Position numbers and translations under genes: made by a program | In this document: piece by piece, positions 34,510-42,046 of the stretch | Layout: the number at the start of each line of letters is the position of its first letter | How positions within the stretch are numbered: position 1 is the first letter of the stretch | Source: Rhodospirillaceae bacterium | GTDB taxonomy: Bacteria > Pseudomonadota > Gammaproteobacteria > Steroidobacterales > Rariloculaceae | Assembly: GCA_024638465.1 (NCBI GenBank) | Contig: JAHEKF010000027.1 | Span: 1 to 42,341 of the forward strand | DNA length: 42,341 nt | Reading direction: 5' to 3' | The notes under the pieces: generated by a model | Databases searched by the model: none | What the model saw: the letters and a program-made list of their open reading frames with translations, nothing else | What the model was told of the DNA's origin: nothing

Positions 34510-35214
34510 ATGCGCGAGCGACGCAGCACTTATCGTGAGAAGGAGAGCCTCGAGGCCGTCAAGGTCTCTGTTGCGGTGAACAACAATGACTACGCCGCCG
34601 CAAAACTTATCGATCTGTCCGCTCGGGGCGCTGCCGTCGAAATTTCGGTGCCTTTCGGAGAAACGGCAGAATTGCCCGCGGAATCCACCGTAATTCTGCG
34701 TTTCGAAGTCGAGGGAATCGACCCGATTTCGGGCATACGCGCAGTGATACGCAACGACCGCCAAGCGGATTCCAGGCGCGTCATCGGCGTCGAGATTATC
34801 GACTGGAAGGCTCTGCACAGCCTGTTGCCGACATGGCTGTTCTCCAAGTTCAACCGCCGCCGACATTATCGAGTGACGATAGCAGCGAAAAACGCAGTTG
34901 AAGTTTCGGTGATTCTGGTGGAGAGCGGGCAAGCCTTGACTGCTTCGCTCGCGGATATATCTATCAGCGGCGGTCAGCTGGTCTTTCGCTCCGGCGAAGT
35001 CCCGAACGTGGAAGATACCGTGCGAGTCCAATTCCATCTGCCGGGCTCGGACGCTGCTATCGATCTGATCGCCATAGTGAAGGGCCGATGGACTTCAAAT
35101 AATACGCAGTGCTGCGGAATCGAGTTCCAGGACATGAGCTCTGCGAAGTCTATGGCTCAGGAACAGAATATCTCCCGGTATGTCATGGAACGACAGCGCC
35201 AGCTGACACGCTGA
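34510..35214 (+). CDS. Tandem PilZ-domain protein
   Basis: 234 residues with two PilZ domains in series. Domain 1 has R5-x3-R9 and D35-x-S37-x2-G40; domain 2 has R117-x3-R121 and D149-x-S151-x2-G154. Both c-di-GMP-binding motifs (RxxxR and [DN]xSxxG) are thus intact in each copy. There is no membrane segment and no output domain, so it should act as a cytoplasmic c-di-GMP receptor that works by contact with another protein, perhaps in motility or envelope control. A possible GGGAGGAG ribosome site lies eight bases before the ATG. Confidence 0.88.
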   Translation: MRERRSTYREKESLEAVKVSVAVNNNDYAAAKLIDLSARGAAVEISVPFGETAELPAESTVILRFEVEGIDPISGIRAVIRNDRQADSRRVIGVEIIDWKALHSLLPTWLFSKFNRRRHYRVTIAAKNAVEVSVILVESGQALTASLADISISGGQLVFRSGEVPNVEDTVRVQFHLPGSDAAIDLIAIVKGRWTSNNTQCCGIEFQDMSSAKSMAQEQNISRYVMERQRQLTR

Positions 35215-35308
35215 GACCGCCGCAGATGCCGGCAGATGTGGAGAAACGCTGCCCTGGCAAGTGACGCCGTCGTCCGCCCCGATGGGAACGCAGTGGCGAA
35301 TCAGGTCG

Positions 35309-35632
35309 CTATCGAACCGTTAGCTCGGCTTCGCCAGGGCGAAAATAATCGAGCGAGCACTCGAGCGCTTTGATGAGCTGCTCGAGCCGGCAAAGCCGGG
35401 TCTCTTCAGGTTCGCTACTGCAGGATTCCAGCGCATTTAACGCCTGGGCGCGCCGCTCGGCTGCTGCCTGAAGCTGGAGCGCTCTCTCCCGCGACGGGAT
35501 ATCGCCTTGAGATCGGGCGTCGCTGGTCAATCTGTCGACGCGCTCGCACAGTACACTGGCCACCTCCGCGAGGTCGCGCAAGGTCGGATGGTCAGGCGTA
35601 TGGAGATCTTTTCGATCGAGCTGTCCAGCCAT
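35309..35632 (-). CDS. Small hypothetical protein, possibly frameshifted at its start
   Basis: 107 residues, mostly helical and charged (ALQLQAAAERRAQALNALES), with no known domain. No ribosome site precedes the ATG at 35632. In another frame just upstream, an ATG near 35683 opens MSAQSDIRDLIDDATQSWLD, which looks like a real N-terminus and runs out of coding character where this frame begins. A one-base shift near 35630 would join them into a protein of about 125 residues, so the gene may be longer or broken. Convergent with the PilZ gene. Confidence 0.5.
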   Translation of the reverse strand: MAGQLDRKDLHTPDHPTLRDLAEVASVLCERVDRLTSDARSQGDIPSRERALQLQAAAERRAQALNALESCSSEPEETRLCRLEQLIKALECSLDYFRPGEAELTVR

Positions 35633-35769
35633 GATTGCGTTGCATCGTCGATTAAGTCTCGGATGTCAGATTGTGCGCTCATGCCAGAAAATGTCTGTGA
35701 TCGAATCTTGATTCTTGAAAGTTAAGGGCCGCTACTTTCGCGTCGGCTCCACTTCCGGAAAGCCCTTAC

Positions 35770-36300
35770 CTAGTCGGGTATCACTGCGACAGCTTCGACT
35801 TCCAGGATGAAGCGCGGGTCGACAGCAAGGCGCACGATCTCGATCGTAGTACTTGCAGGCCGATGGTCAGGTCCCCAATAGCGATTCATGACTGAATTTA
35901 TTGGGTCCTGATTCGTTTCTACATCCTTTACGAATCTGGTGACCTGAATAATGTCGCCGAGCTGCCCTCCTGCTTGTTCAACTACGGTTTTGATCCTTTC
36001 CATGACTCGAACCGTCTGTGATTCCGGGTCGAAGGGCAAATGATCGAATTCGCTGGGGTCGTGCGGATGACTATGTGGCACCGGTGCGCCGCTGGTCCCC
36101 GACAGGAACAGGATCGTCCCATTGCGGACCCGCATGGCCGAAGTGAACGGCATGTTCGCGCCGGCGGCAGGCTCCGTCCCCGGCAGGTGTACGTATTCGA
36201 AATGCGGGCCGGTGGGCTGGCAGGCGGATAATGTCACAAGCGCAGCGATTGAGGTTAGCAAGCGCCGCGGGCTGACATTGCATTGTGCAATTTCGAACAT
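35770..36300 (-). CDS. RidA/YjgF-family protein with lipoprotein signal
   Basis: 176 residues from the ATG at 36300; the longer open frame to 36420 reaches into the cupin gene. Residues 12-27 form a lipoprotein signal ending in the lipobox LSAC, so the protein should be anchored to a membrane by its cysteine. The rest is a full RidA domain, with MPFTSAMRVRNGTILFLSGTSG, ERIKTVVEQAGGQLGDIIQVTRFV and IEIVRLAVDPRFILEVEAVAV; the key Arg of the active site is kept in VRLA. Cytoplasmic RidA removes reactive enamine/imine intermediates. A lipidated version is unusual. Last gene of the leftward operon, 23 bases after the cupin. Confidence 0.88.
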   Translation of the reverse strand: MFEIAQCNVSPRRLLTSIAALVTLSACQPTGPHFEYVHLPGTEPAAGANMPFTSAMRVRNGTILFLSGTSGAPVPHSHPHDPSEFDHLPFDPESQTVRVMERIKTVVEQAGGQLGDIIQVTRFVKDVETNQDPINSVMNRYWGPDHRPASTTIEIVRLAVDPRFILEVEAVAVIPD

Positions 36301-36323
36301 CGCTGTACTCCGAAATATTCTGA

Positions 36324-36869
36324 TCACGGGACGGCATGGAAACGTTGCGCAGCCTTGGAAAAAGTCGCTCTCGCCGCGTCGAGATCGAATGGTCGCTCCT
36401 CTAGCGTTTCGGCATCCCACTCGCTACGGCCGGGTGCGAAGTAGTTGCCACCATAGATGTGAATTGCGCCAGTAAATTTTTCGATCGGATTCGTGACCGA
36501 GTGAATCGCGTTCCGCGGCAGGCTGAAAACGTCCTGTTCGCCCAATGCCGTCGCGTCGTATGGTTCGATTACGTCGCCACTACGCTTCCAGATAATGTTG
36601 TTCTCGCGACCGGCATAGATGCCGATAGACGCCCACATATTGTGATTATGCGGTAGCAGTGAGATCAAAGGCGGCCAGACCACGTTAAGGATCGTGACGT
36701 CTTCGTTGCTGTAGAGCTTATGGAGGTCCGCTTCTTCCGGTTTGCCCAGCGTCTCCATAATTGCGCAGGGATCACGAATCGCGGCTCGCAATACCTCGTC
36801 GACGGCCGCCTGGCCGCCGTTCACGTTCGCAGACCGTACTTCGGAGACGAACGCCTCGAGATCGAACAT
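36324..36869 (-). CDS. Cysteine-dioxygenase-like cupin (COG5553 type)
   Basis: 181 residues. The cupin fold is shown by H74-N-H76 in LLPHNHNMWASIGIYAGRE (metal ligands with E89 nearby) and H123 in RNAIHSVTNPIE, a three-His site like that of cysteine dioxygenase (two close His, one about 50 residues later). A GAIHIYGGNYF strand closes the barrel. Thiol dioxygenases of this group add oxygen to cysteine or small thiols using Fe(II); the substrate here is unknown. It starts six bases after the lactonase stop and ends 23 bases before the RidA gene. Confidence 0.85.
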   Translation of the reverse strand: MFDLEAFVSEVRSANVNGGQAAVDEVLRAAIRDPCAIMETLGKPEEADLHKLYSNEDVTILNVVWPPLISLLPHNHNMWASIGIYAGRENNIIWKRSGDVIEPYDATALGEQDVFSLPRNAIHSVTNPIEKFTGAIHIYGGNYFAPGRSEWDAETLEERPFDLDAARATFSKAAQRFHAVP

Positions 36870-36875
36870 GTGGTT

Positions 36876-38129
36876 CTAGACGGACGCGAACTTGATACAG
36901 GCGGGTTTAAGTGCTCCTGCTTCGGCGCCTGTTGCCGTCAGCGAGCCGTCATCGGGATCAACCTCGAAGCTGACGACGCTGTTTGTGCCCTGGTTGCAGA
37001 CGAAAATGAATCGCCCCGAGGGGTCGAAGTTGAAATTGCGTGGCGTTTGCCCGAGCGTCGACACGATGTCGAGCAGTTCAAGCGTGCCTGCACTTTCGTC
37101 GATTTCATAAACCGCAATGCTGTCATGCCCACGATTGCTGCCGTACAGGAAGCGGCCGTTCGGATGTACGCGAATGTCAGCCGTCGTATTCCGTGCCGCG
37201 AAGTCTGCCGGAATCGTCGCTATGGATTGCACCTGGCGAAGTTCATGCGTGGCAAGCTCGTACTCGAGTGACAAGATCGTCGACGCGCGCTCGTTGATCA
37301 CGAATACAAAGGGAGCGGTCGGATGGAAAACGGAGTGCCTGGGCGATAAGCCGCGCTCGGTCTCGATAAATTTCTCATCGGCAAACGTGTAGGAACCCGG
37401 ATCGATTCGATAGGTATAGATGCGGTCGCCACCCTTGTCGCAAACAAGGACGAAGCTGTTACTGGGATCGAAGTTAACCGAATGAGCATGAGCGCTTTGC
37501 TGCGCGACGGGATCAACGCTGCTGACGCGTTCCAGCACCGCGACGTCCGTTGCGGGCGCGAGCGTTCCATCGTCGTTGACGGGAAAGATCGCAACCGTGC
37601 CATCGTCGTAAAGCTTCTCGATTTGTGGGACGCCGTTGACTTCGGTCACGCGCACGACAGGGTCATAGTTGCCGTGGTTTGAGGTAAGGACCCGGGTACC
37701 GGTCGCGTCGATCGTGACGTAAGCGGGATTTACGCCCATCGACTGAACGGTGTTCAGATGCGTTATCGAGCCGTCGTCGGGATCGATCGCGAACGAGACC
37801 AATCCGCCGCCGCCGCCGAATTCGCCATGCAGGTTCTTGATCTCATTGGTTGCGTAGAGGAATCGGTTGTCCGGCGATACCGCGAGATAGCCGGCATTCA
37901 TGTTTTCGAATTCGGGGCCGGTGTGGCCGATTCGCGTTAACGAGCCATCAGTCATGTCGACAGAGAAGATCGTGATTCCGCCGCCACCGCCGATGCCGAA
38001 CGGGCCCTGTGTCCACGATCCCACATAGGCGAAAAGAGTCTCCGCTTGCGCACGAATGCCCGTAGAAGCGGTTACCGCGCCAGCGGTCACTAAAGCGACG
38101 AACTCGCGCCGCGTCAGATCGTTGTTCAT
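36876..38129 (-). CDS. Tat-exported lactonase-family beta-propeller (6-phosphogluconolactonase-like)
   Basis: 417 residues from the ATG at 38129; the open frame to 38270 lacks a signal at its start. The N-terminus has a twin-arginine signal, NDLTRREFVALVTAGAV with R7-R8. The mature protein is a seven-bladed propeller of the lactonase family: repeated units such as YLAVSPDNRFLYATNE, YVTIDATGTRVLTSNHG, HSVNFDPSNSFVLVCDKGGDRI, IRVHPNGRFLYGSNRGHDSI and NFDPSGRFIFVCNQGTNSVVSFEVD. The family includes YbhE (Pgl) and muconate lactonizing relatives; a substrate cannot be named. First gene of the three-gene operon; divergent from DUF2849 at 38300. Confidence 0.9.
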   Translation of the reverse strand: MNNDLTRREFVALVTAGAVTASTGIRAQAETLFAYVGSWTQGPFGIGGGGGITIFSVDMTDGSLTRIGHTGPEFENMNAGYLAVSPDNRFLYATNEIKNLHGEFGGGGGLVSFAIDPDDGSITHLNTVQSMGVNPAYVTIDATGTRVLTSNHGNYDPVVRVTEVNGVPQIEKLYDDGTVAIFPVNDDGTLAPATDVAVLERVSSVDPVAQQSAHAHSVNFDPSNSFVLVCDKGGDRIYTYRIDPGSYTFADEKFIETERGLSPRHSVFHPTAPFVFVINERASTILSLEYELATHELRQVQSIATIPADFAARNTTADIRVHPNGRFLYGSNRGHDSIAVYEIDESAGTLELLDIVSTLGQTPRNFNFDPSGRFIFVCNQGTNSVVSFEVDPDDGSLTATGAEAGALKPACIKFASV

Positions 38130-38299
38130 AGTTTCCCGTATCCCCTTGTAAGCCTTGTTCTGGTTAGGTTTCCGAGTATAGCGTCGAAGCGCCGGCCGAT
38201 CTGAGTTTTCCGCATATTGTTCTGCGGGATTGGCATAAGCACGCTGATCTCCGCGTGTATCCTTATGCATCCGAAACTCTCAGATTCATTATTGTCCCC

Positions 38300-38587
38300 A
38301 TGCAGATGATTATCGCCAGCAGGCTCGTTGATGGACGCGTCGTGTTCATGGATGCGGGCTCCGGCTGGAAGGATTCCATCGATGACGGCATCGTGCTCGA
38401 GGACGATGCCGAGGCAGAGCGGCTGCTGGCCGAAGCGGAGCAGTCGGTTGCGGACTGCGTCATCGTAGATCCCTATCTGATTGAGGTAACCATCGAGAAC
38501 GGAGCACGGCGGCCCGTTGAGGTTCGAGAGGCAATTCGCGCTTTCGGGCCGTCCGTGCGTACCGATCAGCTAAACGGGAGCGCCTGA
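38300..38587 (+). CDS. DUF2849 protein of the sulfite-reduction cluster
   Basis: 95 residues from the ATG at 38300 (an ATG at 38306 is also possible). It has the family pattern IIASRLVDGRVVFMDAGSGW, EAERLLAEAEQS and VDPYLIEVTIENG. DUF2849 genes typically stand just before nitrite/sulfite reductase genes, mostly in alphaproteobacteria, and are thought to help siroheme enzyme function; the mechanism is unknown. Its stop lies five bases before the reductase start, so the three genes to 40763 form one operon. Confidence 0.85.
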   Translation: MQMIIASRLVDGRVVFMDAGSGWKDSIDDGIVLEDDAEAERLLAEAEQSVADCVIVDPYLIEVTIENGARRPVEVREAIRAFGPSVRTDQLNGSA

Positions 38588-38592
38588 CGGCT

Positions 38593-40263
38593 ATGTACCG
38601 ATACGACGAATTCGACCATAAGCTCGTTGGCGAGCGAGTCGAGCAATTTCAGCGCCAGGTTGACCGGCGCCTCTCCGGCGAGATGACCGAGGATCAGTTC
38701 AAGCCGCTGCGGCTGATGAATGGCCTGTATATGCAGCTGCACGCCTACATGCTTCGCGTCAATGTACCCTACGGCAGCCTCTCGTCGAAGCAGATGCGGG
38801 CTTTCGCGCATATCGCAAGGACTTACGACAAAGACTTTGGCCACTTCACGACACGCCAGAACATTCAATACAACTGGGTCAAGCTCGAAGATACACCGCA
38901 GATTCTTCGCGAGCTTGCTGAAGTAGAGGTCACGGCGATTCAATCGTCGGGGAACTGCGTTCGTAACATTACAGCTGATCAATATTCCGGGCGCGTTGCG
39001 GAGGAAATCGCCGATCCGAGAATCTACTGTGAGCTGCTGCGGCAGTATTCCGTGCTGCATCCGGAGTTTTCCTATCTTCCGCGCAAGTTCAAGATCGCCG
39101 TCACGGGTTCGCCGAAAGACCGTGCAGCCGTTGCCCTCCACGACATCGGGCTGCGAATGCACAGGAACGACGCCGGTGAGATCGGTTTTGAGGTCCTGGT
39201 CGGCGGAGGTCAGGGACGTACGCCGTTCATCGCCCACACTATTCGCGACTGGATCGAGCCCGAAAATATTCTGTCCTACGTCGAAGCGATCCTGCGCATC
39301 TACAACATGCATGGTCGGCGCGACAATATTCACAAAGCGCGCATCAAGATCATCGTCAACCAGATGGGAATTGAAAAATATCGTGAACTGGTGGATGACG
39401 ACTTCGAGCGCATCAAAGAAAGCACGCTCAAGATCCCGCAGGAAGAAATTGACAGGATCAATGCCTATTTCGCTCCTCCGGAGTACGAGGAGTTAGCCGA
39501 TATAACGGCAGAGCTCGATGAGCTACGTAATACTGACGCCGCATTCGACCGCTGGATGACGAGTAATGTCGTGGAGCACAAGGCGCCGGGCTATAGCATC
39601 GTCAACATCACCCTGAAAGCCCCGGGGCGAGTCCCCGGTGACATCAGCGCAGACGATATGGATACCGTCGCGGATCTTGCGGATCACTACAGTTTCGGCG
39701 AGATTCGGGTCAGTCACCGGCAGAATCTCACGTTCGTCGATGTACAACAGCGCGATCTCCATACGCTGTGGCAGGAACTCGATGCGCTCGAGCTTGCAAC
39801 GCCGAATCTCGGCCAGCTCACGGATATCATCTGCTGCCCCGGTCTCGACTACTGCAACCTGGCGAACGCGCGATCGATCCCGGTGGCCAACGATATCAAC
39901 CAGCATTTTCTCGATGTGGACCGTCTGGCGCTCGTAGGCGATCTGACCGTCAATATTTCGGGCTGTATGAATGCCTGCGGCCATCACCACGTCGGCAACA
40001 TCGGTATTCTCGGTGTCGACAAGCGCGGCAAGGAGTTCTTCCAGCTGACGCTCGGCGGTTCTTCGGACGAAAATTCGTCACTCGGGGACAGGCTCGGGCC
40101 GGGATTGCCTCAGGAAGAGGTGCCTGCGGCGATTGAAGCCATCGTCGATCGCTATCTCGAGCTTCGCGATAGCGGCGAGCGATTCCTCGATACTTATCGT
40201 CGCGTTGGCATCGAGCCGTTCAAGGAGGCCGTGTACAACCAGGGCGGCAGGGACGCGGCATGA
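38593..40263 (+). CDS. cysI: Nitrite/sulfite reductase, siroheme hemoprotein subunit
   Basis: 556 residues. The [4Fe-4S]-siroheme ligands are present: C415-x5-C421 (in CCPGLDYCNLANARS) and C458-x3-C462 (in ISGCMNACGHHHVGNIGI). Two ferredoxin-like half domains precede each part, with GHFTTRQNIQYNW early and VSHRQNLTFVDV in the second half. The enzyme makes the six-electron reduction of sulfite to sulfide (or nitrite to ammonium). The flanking DUF2849 and DUF934 genes are the usual partners of the sulfite-reducing form. No flavoprotein (cysJ) gene is adjacent, so the electron donor is probably ferredoxin or a distant flavoprotein. Confidence 0.95.
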   Translation: MYRYDEFDHKLVGERVEQFQRQVDRRLSGEMTEDQFKPLRLMNGLYMQLHAYMLRVNVPYGSLSSKQMRAFAHIARTYDKDFGHFTTRQNIQYNWVKLEDTPQILRELAEVEVTAIQSSGNCVRNITADQYSGRVAEEIADPRIYCELLRQYSVLHPEFSYLPRKFKIAVTGSPKDRAAVALHDIGLRMHRNDAGEIGFEVLVGGGQGRTPFIAHTIRDWIEPENILSYVEAILRIYNMHGRRDNIHKARIKIIVNQMGIEKYRELVDDDFERIKESTLKIPQEEIDRINAYFAPPEYEELADITAELDELRNTDAAFDRWMTSNVVEHKAPGYSIVNITLKAPGRVPGDISADDMDTVADLADHYSFGEIRVSHRQNLTFVDVQQRDLHTLWQELDALELATPNLGQLTDIICCPGLDYCNLANARSIPVANDINQHFLDVDRLALVGDLTVNISGCMNACGHHHVGNIGILGVDKRGKEFFQLTLGGSSDENSSLGDRLGPGLPQEEVPAAIEAIVDRYLELRDSGERFLDTYRRVGIEPFKEAVYNQGGRDAA

Positions 40264-40763
40264 AGGCATTGATCCGTGACGGAGTGCTCGTCGAGGACGA
40301 GTTTACAACGGTCGACGACAGCGCCGACCTGCCCGCCGAGGGTGCCGTTATCGTGGGCCTCGAGCGGTGGCAAGGATCTCGCGATGAGCTGCTCGCGCGC
40401 GACGCACCCGTCGGATTGCGACTCAGCAGTGAGCAGGCCCCGGAACTCATCGGTGACGGGCTCGACCGGCTCGCGGTCATCGCGCTCGAGTTCCCGGCAT
40501 TCAGAGACGGGCGAGCCTATTCGTACGCGCGCCTGCTACGCGAGAAGTATGACTTCGGGGGCGAGCTACGCGCAGTCGGCGACGTGCTCCTGGAGCAACT
40601 TCATTTCATGGCGAGGACAGGCTTCAATGCGTTCGAGATCGAAAGCGACGATCCACTGCGGGATTTTGAAATAGCGGCAGCCGACTTTTCGGTCTGGTAT
40701 CAGCCCGCGGCGGACGGGCGCAGGACTGCGCTCGAGCTTCGGCGTGAACCATCGCAGGCGTAG
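40260..40763 (+). CDS. DUF934 protein of the sulfite-reduction cluster
   Basis: 167 residues; its ATG overlaps the reductase stop (ATGA), so translation is coupled. Family features are GLRLSSEQAPE, the conserved LALEFPAFRDGRAYSYARLLRE-type segment (here VIALEFPAFRDGRAYS) and a late GFNAFEIESDDPL. DUF934 (COG3749) is found almost always beside cysI and is thought to assist sulfite reductase, perhaps in its maturation. Function unproven. Confidence 0.9.
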   Translation: MKALIRDGVLVEDEFTTVDDSADLPAEGAVIVGLERWQGSRDELLARDAPVGLRLSSEQAPELIGDGLDRLAVIALEFPAFRDGRAYSYARLLREKYDFGGELRAVGDVLLEQLHFMARTGFNAFEIESDDPLRDFEIAAADFSVWYQPAADGRRTALELRREPSQA

Positions 40764-40820
40764 TTTCCACAAACGGCTCCGGGACTGCGGGGCGTGTGCA
40801 AGAAAGTGTAAGCTTGGCGT

Positions 40821-40915
40821 CACTATCTCATAGCGATTGTGAAAAATTAGAATTAAGTATCTGAAATTATTGAAAAAGAGAATATTGCCGTTTTTTTAAG
40901 CAATCTAATCCCGTG
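40821..40915. other. AT-rich segment
   Basis: This roughly 95-bp stretch is clearly richer in A and T than its surroundings and holds T and A runs (TTTTTTT near 40891-40897). It contains no gene. The next feature on its right is a group of DnaA-box-like 9-mers. It may act as a promoter or a duplex-unwinding element, or may be simply AT-rich. Confidence 0.5.
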
Positions 40916-40953
40916 TCATACGGAGCGAGGCGCGCACCGCGATGTTCATCCGG

Positions 40954-40988
40954 TTCTCCACAGAGTTATCCACAGGATCTGTGGATCA
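40954..40988. promoter_or_regulatory. Cluster of three DnaA-box-like 9-mers
   Basis: TTCTCCACA (40954-40962), the exact consensus TTATCCACA (40966-40974) and, on the minus strand, TGATCCACA (40980-40988). The last two overlap a perfect inverted repeat, TCCACAG-gat-CTGTGGA (40969-40985). The cluster lies between the AT-rich stretch and the exported SDR gene. No dnaA, dnaN or other origin-linked gene is in view. Possible meanings: DnaA-controlled promoter, DnaA-titrating site, or part of an origin. Confidence 0.55.
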
Positions 40989-41071
40989 CTGAAGGGCTTT
41001 AAAAGCGCTTGATCGGCCGCCGCGCGTCTTCCACACTGTAGCCATCTTTCTCAACTACCGGCGTTAACGGG

Positions 41072-42046
41072 ATGAATCGCAGGGAGATCCTAAAGCTCGG
41101 CGCCGTGCTGGGGGTCGGGCCCTCTCTCGCGAGGGCTGAATGCGAGAATGTACCGAATAACGTCTTCGATGCGGACTCGACGGCGGAAGACGTGACTCGC
41201 GATCTCGATCTCAGCGGCAAGACGGCCCTGGTCACCGGGGTCAACACGGGAATCGGCTACGAGACGATGCGAGTGCTCGCGCAGCGTGGCGCCCATGTTC
41301 TTGGCACCGCGCGTTCCGCCGAGAAAGGCCGGCTCGCCTGCGACAGTGTCTCTGGCCAGGCCACACCGTTGCTGCTCGAGCTTTCCGATTTCGATTCCGT
41401 CGTGGCATGCGCCTCGTCTGCGAAGGCGATAACCGATTCCATCGACATCCTCGTCTGCAACGCGGGCGTTTTGCTGAACGAGTTCCAGCAGGTGCGCGGT
41501 CTGGAGATGCACTTCGTCGTGAATCACCTCGGCCACTTCCTGCTCGTAAACCGGCTGCTCAGCGAGGTTCTGGCCGCGCCAGCCGGGCGTGTCGTCGTCG
41601 TTGCGAGCCGCGCGCACCGTTCCGCGCCCGCGGACGGCATTCAGTTCAACAGGCTCGATGGCGGCTGGCCATACGACCGGCAGGAATTCTACGGTCATTC
41701 CAAATTGGCCAACGGCTTGTTTTCGCTCGAGTTGGCGCGGCGGCTCGACGGGACGAGCGCGACGTCCAACTCTCTGCATCCCGGCGTCGTGGTAACCGAT
41801 ATCGCGCGTAATCTGCCGGCGTGGCAGGACGCTCTGTTTCGCTTCGCGGGGTCGTTGTTTCTGAAGTCAGTGGAGGAGGGCGCCGCGACGACATGCTATG
41901 TCGCGACGAGCCCCGACCTCGAGGGTGTCAGTGGCTGCTATTTCTCGGACTGCAAGCCTGAGACGCCGGAGCCGAACATGCGCGATCCCGAGATGGCGCG
42001 CAGGCTCTGGGACGTTTCCGAGGAACTCACGCGCGCGTATCTCTAG
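41072..42046 (+). CDS. Tat-exported short-chain dehydrogenase (retinol-dehydrogenase-like)
   Basis: 324 residues. Residues 1-22 are a twin-arginine signal (MNRREILKLGAVLGVGPSLA) with R3-R4. The SDR domain follows: TALVTGVNTGIGYETM, LVCNAGVLLNEF, VVVVASRAHRSAP with the catalytic Ser, and YGHSKLANGLFS with Tyr-x3-Lys. LHPGVVVTDIARN is the usual C-terminal loop. It resembles retinol or WWOX-like SDRs. An exported SDR needs NAD(P) outside the cytoplasm unless the cofactor is loaded before folding and Tat transport, which is how other Tat-exported oxidoreductases work. Substrate unknown. Transcribed alone. Confidence 0.88.
   Translation: MNRREILKLGAVLGVGPSLARAECENVPNNVFDADSTAEDVTRDLDLSGKTALVTGVNTGIGYETMRVLAQRGAHVLGTARSAEKGRLACDSVSGQATPLLLELSDFDSVVACASSAKAITDSIDILVCNAGVLLNEFQQVRGLEMHFVVNHLGHFLLVNRLLSEVLAAPAGRVVVVASRAHRSAPADGIQFNRLDGGWPYDRQEFYGHSKLANGLFSLELARRLDGTSATSNSLHPGVVVTDIARNLPAWQDALFRFAGSLFLKSVEEGAATTCYVATSPDLEGVSGCYFSDCKPETPEPNMRDPEMARRLWDVSEELTRAYL

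Noticed and set aside
36720-37271. 183-codon open frame on the plus strand
   Set aside because: It runs antisense across the cupin and lactonase genes, both well supported.
40821-40988. Calling this the chromosomal replication origin
   Set aside because: Only three boxes and no origin-linked genes are visible; it is kept as a DnaA-box cluster.
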